Shown here in pieces: positions 1-11,451 of a stretch of DNA of 64,000 bases. Each line of letters begins with the position of its first letter. Within the stretch, counting starts at the first letter, position 1. The notes beneath the pieces were generated by a model. It did not search any database. It saw only the letters and a program-made list of their open reading frames with translations, and was not told the origin of the DNA. Position numbers and translations under genes: made by a program. The stretch is from Eledone cirrhosa (lineage: Eukaryota; Mollusca; Cephalopoda; Octopoda; Eledonidae): NCBI GenBank assembly GCA_964016885.1, contig OZ024740.1, positions 209,117,218 through 209,181,217 of the forward strand, given 5' to 3'.

Positions 1-61
1 GGGTGACTTTAGGAGAAGTTTTAGGAAGGGTCCAACAGATTGAGTATATATGTATATATGT

Positions 62-420
62 ATCATCATCATCGTTTAATGTCCATTTTCCATGCTAGTG
101 TGGGTAAGACGGGCTGTTCCGTTGTGAGAGATCCAGGTCAAATGACCATGTTTCACTCACGCAGAACTGATTTTGGCTTGATTTCTACAGCTGGATGCCC
201 TTCCTAATACCAATCCCATTTACAGTGTGGACAGGGTGATTTTTGCCATGACACCTACACAACCACTTTAAAGTATGGACTGGGCACTTTTGTCATGGCT
301 CGAGGGGGGGGGGGTACTTTATGGTGTGGATTGGGGGAGGGAGTAGGTATAGGGGTGGGATGATTACAGCAAGGGAGATGTGATGGTAGGGAAGGTGCTG
401 CATACTAGATATATGCATAT
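62..420 (-). mobile_element. LINE-1f 3'-end fragment
   Basis: A CAT run, CATTTTCCATGCTAGTGTGGG, then TGCCCTTCCTAATACCAATCCC and a diverged GTGGACAGGG block. It is a second 3' end only, directly left of a longer copy. A poly-G run is at 304-313. Before it, 1-60 shows nothing recognisable. Confidence 0.7.
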
Positions 421-435
421 GCAGCTTGTGCATTT

Positions 436-729
436 TAAATCATCATCATCATCACCGTTTTACGTCCGTTCTCTCCACGCTAGCATGGGTTAGACGGGTT
501 GTCCTGTTGTGGGCAGTGTCTGGTCGGCTGACCATGCCTTGCTCATACAGGAACTGATTTGGCTTGATTTCTACAGATGGATGCCCTTCCTAACACCAAC
601 CTCATTTACAGTGAGTGCTGGGTGCTTTTTCGTGGCGCCTACACGTCCACTTTACAGTGTGGGCTGGGTGCTTTTTTGCCGTGGCACCTCCACGACCACC
701 TTGCAGTGGGGGCATATTGTCTATATGCT
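436..729 (-). mobile_element. 3' UTR and (CAT)n tail of the 730-1461 LINE-1f copy
   Basis: Starts with a CAT run, then the consensus around GCTAGCATGGGTTAGACGG, then TGCCCTTCCTAACACCAACC and short repeated blocks with TTTACAGTGTGGGCTGGGTG. It is contiguous with the coding remnant. Confidence 0.8.
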
Positions 730-1461
730 TCAGCTTGTACCCATGGGAGGTCGGGTACTCTGTATTACTGCGTGACGCCAGACGTCACGGTCGTGTGTCA
801 TCGCCTTTGAGAGGTGTAATTGGGTAAGGTCGGCTTTTATCACCTCATCCCAGGTCATCTTGGGTCTCCCCACTCCGTGGTTTCCATCAACTTCTAGTGC
901 TCTGCACCTTTTTATGCAGCTGTCATCCTTCATACGCATCACATATCCATACCAGCGCAACCGTCTCTCCTGCACACAGCATTTGATTCCTCTTATGCTC
1001 AGTCTCTCTCTCAATTCATTTATGCTTTGTCGTTCACGTATATTACTGTTACACATCCATCGGAGCATGCAGGCTTCGTTTCTCTCTAATCTACGTAAGT
1101 CTTCGACCTTCAGTGCCCAGGTCTCACTACCATGCAACATTGCTGTTCGGATACACGCATCATACAGTCTGCCTTTCATTCTGAGGGAGAAGCCTTTTGC
1201 AGCTAGCAGTGGTAGTAGTTCCCTAAACTTCTTCCATCCCGTTCTTACCCTAGTTGTTGTACTTTCTGAACACCCACCTCCGCTGCTAATTCGGTCACCT
1301 AGGTAGCAGAAGCTGTCTACTGTTTCTACAGAGCCCGCCCAGAGATTGGTGGTACTTGTTTCCTGTGGCTGTTTGCTGCTTGCTGTCTCAGCACAGCTGC
1401 TGCATGTGAAGCCTACATTCTTAATCAAAGGCAACATTTGTTTATGTCCCACATAAAACAA
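730..1461 (-). pseudogene. LINE-1f reverse-transcriptase C-terminal part, 5'-truncated
   Basis: An open frame of 243 codons matches the tail of the LINE ORF at 62715-64000: the last CxxC of the PHD finger (FTCSSC), then [53 protein letters not shown]. The polymerase palm and YADD are missing, so it cannot be functional. The copy is 5'-truncated, as is usual for LINE insertions; its 3' UTR continues to a (CAT)n tail near 441. The frame itself has no stop, suggesting a fairly young insertion. Confidence 0.88.
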
Positions 1462-2505
1462 TACACCCTGCAGCTTATGATTTGATAGAAATGATCGATG
1501 TATAAAATACTAATGAATAAAATATGGGTTGTCATCAAGAAGGGTATGTGGTTGTAGAAACATTGCCAAAAAAAGTCTTGTCCAATCTATGCCAGCTTGG
1601 AAAAATAGCAATAAAAGCAATGGTGATGATGATGATAATCAGCTTGCAGTTGTTAAAGGACAACATTCACACCAATCTTACCAGTCTCCAAGGATTTGCT
1701 GAAGGCTAGAGCTAGAAAAACTTCATTTAGGCCAAATAATTTACGAAAGAAAAGGTCAGCACCAAACCTATATATGGAACATGGTTTTTCCAAACATGAG
1801 ATCTTGAGAATTACATAATGTTTGAGATCACATATATATGAATATGCATCTATCAATCTAGCACTGGGGTCAATTCTTTCTCTATATCTCTTTTATACTC
1901 CCTTTCTCTCATTCTCTATCCTTCTATAGAAAAACGTCTGTTGTACTCGGGCCTGGAGAGAGAGAGGATGGGCTCCACAAAGTTTTAAAATGCCCCAAGA
2001 GACACTGTATGTTAATTTGGCGCCCCTACGACTCCCTCAGGAGTAATGGATCCATGTTATGAGGCCAAATATGCAGAGTTCTTCTAATATAACTGTAGCA
2101 TGTATAATTACAGAAATAGGTGGGTTTTTTACTGCTTCATTAGGGAGAGAAGGGCAGCACAAATGACCTCATTTTTAGGGCCTCTGAGACTGGTAGGAAA
2201 CAGTAGCATAATTAGGGAACATGATGGGACAGTCTACACAACGCAGCACTTTTCATGTGTTTTGGATTGTGCTTTTTGTATATGGGTGGTAGTAAACTCA
2301 AGAACTTCCCTGGATAATACAAACTCTAGATACATCACTGAGAGGCAGTTATCCTCAAATCAGATGCATCACCTGAATGCTTCTAACATTCAGCTAAGGG
2401 CCAGATGGTTGTGTTTAACTGGGCAACATATTAAGTCTATCAGCCAAGTAAGCCACAGCAGGATTTGAACTCCAGAACAAATACTACGAAATACCTTGTC
2501 TGATA
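1462..2505. other. AT-rich non-coding stretch with one half of a repeat pair
   Basis: No gene is recognisable. About 1858-2000 resembles 3185-3345 (both hold an ACTGGG-TCA-TTCTT block, then GGATGGGCTCCAC/GATGGGCTCCAC and AAAATG-CC), so it is an old interspersed repeat. About 2450-2505 is the SINE-like left flank of the hAT MITE. Confidence 0.5.
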
Positions 2506-2513
2506 CTCTAACG

Positions 2514-2827
2514 CAGAGGTTCTCAAACATTTTGAGCCACTGCCTCTCGTGGCCACAAAATACCCTCAGCGCCCTCCACCCCTATTTCCAGAGAGACCTG
2601 CTTACACACAAATTGTAAATAATTGTTAATTTATATATAATAAATAATATAATATATATACTGTGTATAAATAAATATTATATATTTTTATTTTACTATA
2701 TATATATGTATCATTTGATATTTAATATACTATTATATAATCTCTACTGCCCCCTTAGGCCTCAGCACCCTCCTCGACCTTCTCAACACCCTTCGGGGGA
2801 CAGTAATGCCTACTTTGAAAACCTTTT
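2514..2827. mobile_element. hAT-type MITE with 8-bp target-site duplication
   Basis: The left end CAGAGGTTCTCAAA and the right end TTTGAAAACCTTTT are imperfect inverted termini of the common hAT (Charlie-like) form. They are flanked by CTCTAACG (2506-2513) and CTCTAACA (2828-2835), a 7/8 match 8-bp duplication. The core is (TA)-rich. A related sequence at about 2925-2995 shows the site without the insert. Confidence 0.75.
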
Positions 2828-2904
2828 CTCTAACAATTCCACTAGTCCCCTCCCCTTAGACTGATACTTTATTTTGTTAACACTGAGGGGATAAAAGACA
2901 AATT

Positions 2905-3130
2905 TGACATTGGTGTGATTTGATCTCAGAATGCAAAGATCCAGAACAAATACAGCAAGGTATCTTGTCTCAACACTCTAACAGTTCCACTAATCTACTA
3001 GACTGTACTAGTTCTTTATTTTATTGGCCTCAAAAGGCAAAGTTGATGTTAGTGAGATTTGAACTCAAAGTGCAGAGATCCAAAACAATTACTGCAAGGT
3101 ATCTTGTCTCAACACTCTAACAACTCTGCT
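2905..3130 (-). mobile_element. Two SINE-like fragments in tandem
   Basis: Two diverged copies of a block with GATTTGAACTC(A/T)(A)AG...GCA(A)AGATCCA..AACAA, TACA/TGCAAGGTATCTTGTCTCAACACTCTAAC (about 2905-2990 and 3030-3122). The GATTTGAAC segment is the complement of a tRNA-type B box, so these are tRNA-derived SINE remnants in reverse orientation. Confidence 0.55.
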
Positions 3131-3954
3131 AATTTACCACCCCACCTCCCTCTCTCCAGTCCTTTTGGGGTTGATAAAAAAGTATCAGTTTAGTACTGGG
3201 ATCAGTTCTTCAGCTACATTTTTTATATCTTTCTCATTTCTTTATTACTCACTCTCTCCTCTGGAAGAAATCAGCTGTGTTCAAACCCAGAAAAGAGATG
3301 GGCTCCACCAGGTTTAAAATGTCCAAGAAACACGGTATGTCACGACAGTGTCCCCACACCTCCATCAGGAATTACAGGTATATACATGCATACAAGAATG
3401 ATGGGATAATGATGTTTTGCCATAGATTTAACAGTTATGTGAAGTGCAAATCTGAGATCCAAGAACAGACAATCACCTACTACTAACTTTGTAAATAAAC
3501 TCAGAGCTGACTCAGGGGCTTCTAAGTGGTCGATCAACTTGCTAGAAACAGCAGCCAAATCTTCATCTAATCACACCTTTCTTAACACCAACCACACAGT
3601 GTGGTGGATGCATTTTATCATGGCACCAGTACTAGAGAAGTTGTAGATCTTAGACTTAACTGAAGGGCCCTCTCTACTCTTTAAGAAGGATTCTAGTGTT
3701 TGAATAAGTTTGATGAGTTAAGAAGGATGATAAGTATATCATGAATGACAGTATCTGGGTGAGAGTGGAAAGTTCCATGTTGTGGGTGTGATAGCTGTGG
3801 GGGATCCAAGAGGTGATGTGGGAGAGAAGGGATGACTAAATATATCACGGATGTAAGAATGGTGTGGTAGAGTTTTACAAGGTTATGGAGAATGATTCTG
3901 GATAGTGATGGGGGTGTACAGTGATGGTAAGAATAGTTATTAAGAAGCAAATTA
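3131..3954. other. Non-coding; repeat relics only
   Basis: 3185-3345 pairs with 1858-2000. 3570-3640 holds a LINE 3'-UTR-like scrap (TAACACCAACCACACAGTG, ATCATGGCACCAG). Otherwise nothing is recognised. Confidence 0.4.
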
Positions 3955-4930
3955 TATAGTTCTCATCTTCCATATGCATCACATATCCATACCAGTGCAG
4001 TCTTCTATTTTGCACACTGCATTGTACCCCTCTTACACCAAATCTTTCTCTGTTTGCTAATGCTACGTTGTTCATGCATCCATCAGAGCATGCTCATTTA
4101 ATTTCTTTTCAGTCTTTGCAGAGCTACAGTCTAGGTTCATATCTCACTACCATGTAGTATTGTAGTTCACACACAGACATCATATAGTCAACCATTCATT
4201 CTGAAGGAGAAACAAATTATTACCAGCAGAGCTACCAGTTCCCTAAACTTTTTCCAGTCAATTCTTACTCTGGTTACCACACTTTCAGAGCATCCTCTCC
4301 CTGATTAGGTCACTGAGGTAAAAAAAAATCTATCAACAACTTTTAGGAAGCCTCCCATGCAATTGAGACAATTTATTTTATGTGTGTTTGTAATGCATAC
4401 TTCTGTGTATCTGTTGCATACAAAGTCTATATTCTCCTTTAACCTGCTTATAATCCCTCTACATCTTTTGCATGTCCATAGATTACACTGGGTGAATTTT
4501 ATGGAATTTTTGCTCACCCCTTTTCAACATATTGAACAAGGTCACTTCCCTAACATCATCAGCTCTCTGTATTCTTTCCTACTTATCAGGACTTTAGTCT
4601 TTGCTAAGTTTAGTTTTAGGTTCAATTCTAGGTTTCTTCCATGTACGGAATTTCACTTCTAATTCTTCCAAAGATTCAGCCTTTTACATCTAGCTTCCTT
4701 AGTGCCCACTCGATTACAGAGTAGAGGACCCTGCTAAAGCCCTTCTCCTAATCCACAAAAGCTGAATACAGAGGTTTACTCTAAGCTAAGTACTTTCGAA
4801 TCTTGTCTAGCTTGATTCTGTTTCTAATTAGTTGTGCTGTAGCCCTTTAGTAACTTGATACATACATCTACAGTTGCCTCTCTCTATAGTGCATCTCCTT
4901 TGCACACGCAACAGTTTACCATGATACTGC
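3955..4930 (-). pseudogene. Degraded LINE-1f copy
   Basis: Reverse-strand fragments of the same polymerase appear in different frames: the RRLHWYGYVM region at 3960-4020, the CFS.../WKKFRE region around 4200-4330, a decayed PHD region at about 4395-4560, and the segment before the palm at 4690-4800 (matching 63840-63990). Many stops and frameshifts; long dead. Confidence 0.75.
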
Positions 4931-5139
4931 TGCACCTATCATTGGGTATATATATAATGTTTTGTACACATGTTAATTCCTTCACAACTAATGTTTTCAT
5001 GAATTAGCAAGGGTTGCAGAACTGCAAGCTATGGGTGTTAGTTATCACCAGATGAATTGCATAAATAAATGAACATTAGTGCTGTTTGTATATATAGAGA
5101 GCTCTTTCTTCATACACACGCACACACATATATATATAT

Positions 5140-6240
5140 ATTTATCATCATCATCATCACTTTTCCATGCCCACTTTTCCATGCTTGCATTGGTTGGACA
5201 GGTCCTCCCCTCTAATGTTCAACACTAATCCCCTTTGTCCAAAATTTCCTCAGTAGTCATCTACTGCAGCTTTCTTCCACTGACATCTCGCAGTTCTTCA
5301 CCCAGCAATCACATGTCCCTACCAGTAGTGTCTTCCTTCTTACTACATCTGATTCTTTTTATATTCAGTTTTTCTCTCAGTTCATCTACATCCTGTTGTT
5401 TGTTCAAACTAACATTACACATTCAGTATAGCATACTTGCTTCATTTCTCACCATCTGCCTCTACTGTCCATGTCAAACTGCTATGCAACTTTACACTTA
5501 TCACACAGATATCATACAATCTATACTTCACTCAGAAAGAAAATCCTTGTTGTCATACGATGTAGTAATTCCCTAAACTTTTTCCCTCCTGTACATATTC
5601 TAGCTACTATGCTTTTGGAACACCCTCCTCCACTGCTAATTAGGTCACCTGTATAACAGAAACTATCAACTACCTCTCTAGCACCTTTCAGGGATTGGAA
5701 ATGGTTTATTGCACTCTTACTACTAACTACCCCTGTGCATCTGCTATGTGAAAACATTATCTTTTGTGTTAACCTACCTACAATCCCACTATACTTCTTG
5801 TGTATAAAGTTCCAACCTATTCCCTTTCTACATATCGAACACAACCACTTCTCTGATGGGATCAGTGTCTTGTCCTCTTTCCTACTTACTAAAACCTTCT
5901 TTTGCTAAATTTACTCTGAGCCCTTTTGATTCTAAGTTCTGTTCACATAACAGGAATATTTTCTCAAGCTCTTCTGCAGATTCAGCTATAAGAACAGAAG
6001 TTCCCATGGACAGTCTTAAACTCCTCCGTTATGGGCTGGGGACTATAATAAACTGGGGTGGGCTGAAGACTGATAAACACCAACCTGTACATTTTACAAA
6101 AAGTTTAAGGAGCTACTGCTTCTGTTGATAACAAGGGATCTCCCCACTAAACTATTTACCTACTCTCATTTTACTGACAACACCTCTGTACATGGCTTGA
6201 ACTCCCAACAGGAGCCACTCATCTACACCAAGTTTCCTCA
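5140..6240 (-). pseudogene. Degraded LINE copy (RT C-terminal part and PHD region)
   Basis: A CAT run at 5147-5160 marks the 3' end. Reverse-strand fragments show the GGGCSKS, GGKKFREL and VDSFCYTGDLISS blocks (5521-5690), a decayed PHD finger (5740-5850), and RT sequence up to about 6240. Broken by frameshifts. Confidence 0.75.
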
Positions 6241-6450
6241 ACACTTTAACATTTACATTACTCTATATTTACTATTATATTTTCACTGTAAAGGCTTTAT
6301 CTTACATAATATCTCACATAATATCAAATCTATGAGATTTTGATATTATTTATTTTGAGAACAATACCCTAACATCAGTATGAACAGCTGGTTAGAGCTG
6401 GTTTGAACAAAAAGAGCTGAGACAATACTGGCCGGATGCTAAAGGGTTAA
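6241..6450 (+). mobile_element. TTAA MITE family A, left end worn
   Basis: The core shows TATTTACTATTATATTTTCA, then AATATCAAATCTATGAGATTTTGATATTATTTATTTTGAGAACAATACC split over the copy. The right terminus GATGCTAAAGGGTTAA is intact; the left is diverged (CTTTAACATTTAC). Confidence 0.75.
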
Positions 6451-7187
6451 AGGACTACTAAATAACTGATCACAATACTCAGTCAAAGCCCCCCCCCCCA
6501 AGCAATCCTGCAGTAATGAGGGGGTGGGGGCTTGTTTTGTGGGTCAGATGTTTCTTACCATTCAATGAAAAATGAATAATGAAAAATTAATAGTAATTGA
6601 TTAGCCTGAGTTCTTTCAATACTTTGGACTATTTCTCATAAACAGTTTTTGTTTTTTTTAATCCATTATGATTCCATAAAATTAGGTCAGTATTTCTTTT
6701 TTACCTGTAAAACCCAGCCATTGGACTCCCCACTTCATTTCAAAGTATAGTTATCAGCTCTGACAAACATCTCTAATTGTTTATTTGTAGTCACTTGCTA
6801 CAAATGATACCTATATATCTCCTTCCTCATATGGTGTTGGGGAGATATTTGATAAATTACACCCTGCCTCTTCTCATAATTCACACACACTTATACTTAC
6901 TACAGGACTAAAATAAAGATCTTTTTATTTTGGCACTGGAAGTACTACTCTAGAAGCTTGCTTTACATGTAAACTGTCAGTATGTTTGTTTATTTTATTT
7001 TTTTATCAGAGAAACGGCACTGTCTTGAATGGTGTGTTAGCAGTCATTCCTGTTGCTCATGTATATTACATTTGATTGAGTACTTCAGGCTATCTTAGCT
7101 GGCAATTTACTCACAGCTGCTTTTCTCTGTTACTCCTGACCCAGAGAGGCTTACAACACCCTACTACTATCTCTCTGTTATTATTTA
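6451..7187. other. No gene seen
   Basis: AT-rich sequence with a C run at 6489-6498. I see no coding potential or recognised repeat. Confidence 0.4.
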
Positions 7188-7390
7188 CAGAAGGGCGGTG
7201 GATTGGCAGTATTGGTAGAGGGTCGGGCGCCATGCTTTGCAGCAAAGAGTTACGGCCCTTTATGGTCTGAGTTCAAATCCCGCCGAGTTTAACTTTGCCT
7301 TTCATCCATACGGGGTCGATAAAATAAAGTACCAGTAATACACTGAGGTAATAGCTGGCCTTGTGCCAAAAGTAGAAACAATTATTTACA
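7188..7390 (+). mobile_element. tRNA-derived SINE-1, near full length
   Basis: Head GGCGGTGGATTGGCAGTATT with GTAGAGGGTCGG, a tRNA-like B box GTTCAAATCCC at about 7272, then a conserved body (CTTTGCCTTTCATCC, GGGGTCGATAAAATAAAGTA, GGCCTTGTGCCAAAAGTAGA) and an AAACAATTATT end. RNA polymerase III promoter-derived, non-coding. Many relatives in the window. Confidence 0.85.
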
Positions 7391-7699
7391 GATGTTTGTT
7401 TGTCTCTTAGTTCCATGCAATGTGATCTTGTTCCCCACTTTTTTTTTTTTTTGTTTTCTTAAACAAGTTACTTTTACTGTCTAATATTTTTTACCTGGTA
7501 TTTTATGTTTATTGGAAACTAGCCATGAATATCTTATTGTAGCCTAGTTATATTGATTTCTAACAGGGACACAATGCCACACACATTTTGTGGAAATAAT
7601 GTAGTCTTATCAAAGCCAATATATTACTGGTACATGAAATCTCATTGTAGTTAGATATTCATATTTATGCATATGTACTACACATTTCTAAGCAGATTA

Positions 7700-7920
7700 T
7701 GGCTGCAGGCATGGCTGAATGGCATAGAAGTTCACTTCACAATCATGAGCTCCTGGGTTCAACCCTACTGCATGGCATCTTGGGCAAGTGTCTTTTATGA
7801 TAGCTTTAACCCATGCATTGTGAATGAAATTGGGGTGATGGAAACTGTTTGAAAGCCTTAGCACCTGTAATTCAAAGAGCTAATCGTGTCACACACTGTA
7901 TCATATTGGATCTCCCTGAG
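7700..7920 (+). mobile_element. tRNA-derived SINE-2 copy
   Basis: GCAGGCATGGCTGAATGGCA head, B-box-like GGGTTCAACCC, then CATCTTGGGCAAGTGTCTTTTATGA. Relatives occur at about 12645, 16320, 18742, 55548 and 60015. Between 7391 and 7699 I see nothing beyond a T run at 7438-7453. Confidence 0.75.
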
Positions 7921-7992
7921 AATTATGTTTAGGGTGTAATGTAGACTATTCATCCATTTAATGTTAATTTCAAGTGTAGGCTATTCTGTTAG

Positions 7993-8237
7993 TTAACCCT
8001 TTAGCATTCACGTTACTCTATATATACTATTATATTTTATATATACTATTATATTTTCATGGTAAAGGCTTTACCTCGCATAATTATCTCATAATATCGA
8101 ATCTATGAGATTTTGAAAGTATTTATTTTGAGAACAATACCTTAACATCAGTTTGAGTGACAAGTTACAGCCAGTTTCAACAGAAAGAGGTAGAGAATTC
8201 TGTCCGATTTTGGCCGGTTTGAACATTAAAGGGTTAA
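7993..8237 (+). mobile_element. TTAA MITE family A
   Basis: Begins TTAACCCTTTAGCATT and ends ATTAAAGGGTTAA, giving inverted ends beginning with the TTAA that also forms the target duplication. An internal block (TATATACTATTATATTTT) is duplicated. No coding capacity. Confidence 0.82.
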
Positions 8238-8442
8238 ACTGGCTTTCTCATTGTCAAAAGTGATACAAGTCCATTTATGTTACTTATACTTCTTAGCAAA
8301 TCAACAACACCCGAATTGTTAATATTTTCTATTTAATTTACTTCTTAATTGTTTAACTCTTAACATCCTGGGCCACATGAGACTGCATTAACAAGACATT
8401 ACTTTTAAAAAAAGTACAAAACAGTACTATGACTGCATTACA

Positions 8443-8650
8443 CTAACCCTTTAAATCGGCTCTATCAGGCCAGAATTCTCTCACCTCTTTCTTTTCAAAC
8501 TGGCCATAATTGGCTGCTCATACTTATGTTAAGGTATTGTTCTCAAAATAAATAATATCAAAATCTGATAGATTCGATATTATGTGAGATAAAGTGTTTA
8601 CCCTGAAAATACAATAGTAAATATAAAGTAATGTAATGCTAAAGGGTTAA
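8443..8650 (-). mobile_element. TTAA MITE family A, inverted copy
   Basis: CTAACCCTTTAAATCGGCTC at the left, AATGCTAAAGGGTTAA at the right; the core is the reverse complement of the 7993-8237 copy (GGTATTGTTCTCAAAATAAA). It lies about 200 bp from that copy in opposite orientation. Confidence 0.82.
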
Positions 8651-8696
8651 ACAATTAAAGACTACCCTATTACTGCAAATTTCCCTAATCTGTTCA

Positions 8697-8890
8697 GTAG
8701 TCATCGTCAATCCAATCTCCATTTTCCATGCTAGCATGAGTTAGACAGCTTGTCCCATTGTGAGACAAGTCAGATCAGTTGACCGTGTCTTGCTCACACA
8801 GAACTGTTTCTGGCTTGGTTTCTACAGATGGATGCCCTTCCTAACACCAACCACATTTACAGTGTCGACTGGGTCTCTTTTATTGTGGCA
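8697..8890 (-). mobile_element. LINE-1f 3'-end fragment
   Basis: CATTTTCCATGCTAGCATGAG, GACAGCTTGTCC, then GATGCCCTTCCTAACACCAA and a TACAGTGTCGACTGGGT block. A standard truncated 3' end with the CAT run worn away. Confidence 0.7.
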
Positions 8891-9109
8891 CCAAAGAGTA
8901 AAGGTACTATAAACATTTGAGTTAAAAAACCTGCTTTTAGATATTTTCTGCTAAATCTACAAATTAAGAGTTAAACAAGGAACTTTATACATCATACTTC
9001 AGTAGCTGCTTTTGAGACCCATGTCAAGCCTGACCGAGCAAACCTATGATGAAAGATATTCAAACTTTAACCCTGTAAAAAATCAGCAAAATTCATGACT
9101 GTATTTTGG

Positions 9110-10060
9110 CCGATTTTTGTTTTACAGCTGGATACCCTTCCTAACACTAACCACGTTGACAGTGTGGAACTGGGTGGTTAGCATTATGAGAGTGATCTGG
9201 CCATTTGGTTGTGCCGTACCCTGCACATAATCGGATCCGTAATTGGGAGCTGAGATAGACCCATAATGAGGTTGGTCTGGCCAGTTGGTCGCGTCAAACA
9301 TTGCTCATAGTGGGGGCCTGTGTTTTGGCTGAGGATTTTTGCAGCTGCTAGATGCTCTTCATAAACACCAACCACATTTATATGCGCTGAACCTTGCTCA
9401 TATGGGACCGTGCCTTGGCTGGGTTCTTGCAACTGCTAGATGTCCTTCCTAACAGCAACCACATTTACAGCATGGATCTGCGTGTTCCCGTTATGGAGGG
9501 GGTCTTGCCAGTTGGCCATGCCAGACCGTGCACATATGGAATCACATTTTTGCTGGATATTTGAGATAGCTCGGATCTGTTGACCACACTGTACTCTGCT
9601 CATAGCAGGGCCTTGTTTTGGCTGGGATTTTTACTGCTGCTGGATGCCTTTCCTAACACCAACCACATTTACAGTGTGGGATTTGGTGGTTACACTTATA
9701 AGGCAAGTCTGGCCAATTAGCCACACCATACCTTGCTCATATGGGACAGTGTCTTGGCTAGGCTCTTACAGCTGCTAGGTGCCCTTCCTAGCAGCAACCT
9801 TGTTTACACTGTGGAACTGCATGTTCCTGTTATGAGGAGGGACTTGCCAGTTGACCATGTCAGACCTAGCTCATTCAGGACTACATTTTGGCTGGGTTTT
9901 TACAGCTGCTGGATGCCCTTCCTAACACAAACTACGTTTACAGTGTGGAACTGGTTGGTCCTACACTTGAGGCTTGTCTGGCCAGTTGACCATGCTGTAC
10001 CTAGCTCACACTGGGCTCTGTTTTGCCTGCTCAATGTCCTTCCTTAACACCAACCATGTA
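9110..10060 (-). repeat. Array of diverged ~150-bp repeats derived from LINE-1f 3' UTR
   Basis: The block (TTTTGGCTGGG)TTTTTACAGCTGCTGGATGCCCTTCCTAACA.CAACCAC.TTTACAGTGTGGAACTG, then GGCCAGTTGACCATG and CTCATATGGGAC, is repeated about six times with substantial divergence. It resembles the LINE 3' UTR but adds a segment not seen in other copies here. Short ORFs through it are not genes. Confidence 0.7.
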
Positions 10061-10082
10061 TATGTATATGTATATATATATA

Positions 10083-10202
10083 TTGTATAGAAATGACTTC
10101 TACAGCACTAGAACTGTTTCGTTTGTATGAAATCATCAGTAATTCATGATGATTTCATATGAATGAGATTGTTCTAGTCCTGTAAAAGTTATTTCTATAC
10201 AA
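10083..10202. repeat. Hairpin palindrome, 56-bp arms
   Basis: Left arm 10083-10138 and right arm 10147-10202 are reverse complements with a few mismatches, separated by GTAATTCA. Flanked on the left by a (TA) run. Confidence 0.85.
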
Positions 10203-10905
10203 AATGAATATGCTTATTCTCTACTAATGTATTAAATGTGTTTTTTTCCAATCCACTTCAGAAAACCATCCTTGGTTGTGTGAATGTGTATGTGTGTATC
10301 TATATACATTTTTAACCTTTTCAGATAGGTTTGTGTTTTAAATAAAATTAAAGTTCCTATTGTATGGCAAGTCTAAAGTTTTTGGTTATCTTTTATTACA
10401 AATAATCAATATAGATGAATAATGAGTTTATATAATTTTGTGAGATTCCTAATTATCTAACTTGTAGCTGACTAAAGCAAGAGAATGGTATCTCATATCA
10501 AAAATATACTGTATAATTCTTCAGATACAATATAAATTCACAATGGGTCTACAATTAAGATGATCCACAACTGACCACATGGTTACATGTTCAAATCTTA
10601 CTAGAAGCTAATGTTGTATTCCTGGAAAAAGACATGTTCCTCCAGTTTATTTTGTTCCACCCAAATGTCAGAAGGGAGGGCTTCCATGCAAACATGGAAG
10701 AAAAATACAAATTTATTACCTGAGAGGCCAGCACCATGATCATTAACTGTCTCTAATAAAAGACACTGCCTATGGTTTGCAATTATTCTTTTAAATAATC
10801 AAAAATTTGAATGGGATTTAATAATATAAATAAATAACTTTCTTATTAAGTTGGTGTTTAGAACATAACTCCAGAAAAAGTTCTTACAAAAAATTGTAAT
10901 AGATG
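10203..10905. other. No gene seen
   Basis: AT-rich. A weak trace of a tRNA-like SINE at about 10580-10690. No coding region. Confidence 0.4.
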
Positions 10906-11098
10906 GTTTAACATTTAAACCAGTTGTATCTGGCCAAAATTCTCTCACTTCTTTCAGTTCAAACCAGCCGTAACTAGTCACTCATACTGATGTTAAGGTA
11001 TTGTTATCAAAATAGATAATATCAAAATCTCATAGATTCGATATGTGAGATAAAGCCTTTACTACAAAATTACAATAGTATATATAAAACAAATGGTT
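10906..11098 (-). mobile_element. TTAA MITE family A, truncated
   Basis: The core (GCCAAAATTCTCTCACTTCT, GGTATTGTTATCAAAATAGA, CAATAGTATATATAAA) matches family A in reverse. The right terminus is lost and joined at about 11100 to the end of a family B copy (GGTATAAAAAGGATTAA, to 11151). Confidence 0.7.
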
Positions 11099-11269
11099 CT
11101 TTATTATAAAACCAGGGGCAGTTTCAGGCAGGTTGGTATAAAAAGGATTAAATCTAACACTTCTGAAACATATACTAAATAGTTGGCTGATTACTGTAAA
11201 TTAAACATATGCCTATTAAAGCCTGACACCACACCTGGTTCTATGATACAACAGTGTTTATTTTAAAAT

Positions 11270-11451
11270 GCTTATAATTTATTTACAAACCTCCCAGTAT
11301 AATTTAAGAGAACCTTTAACTTATGCTCCAAACACTAGCTTGATAATGAGAAAGTTATTTTACCAAATTCCTCCCAAAACTTGATTTTCAAAATAATTTG
11401 TAAATCACAGACAGTTATCGTTCATTAGAAATATGATAATGAAAAGGTTAA
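11270..11451 (-). mobile_element. TTAA MITE family B
   Basis: Core CTTGATAATGAGAAAGTTAT, CAAAACTTGATTTTCAAAATAA and the terminus ATGATAATGAAAAGGTTAA match, in reverse, copies at 43890, 52806 and 59700. Confidence 0.6.
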
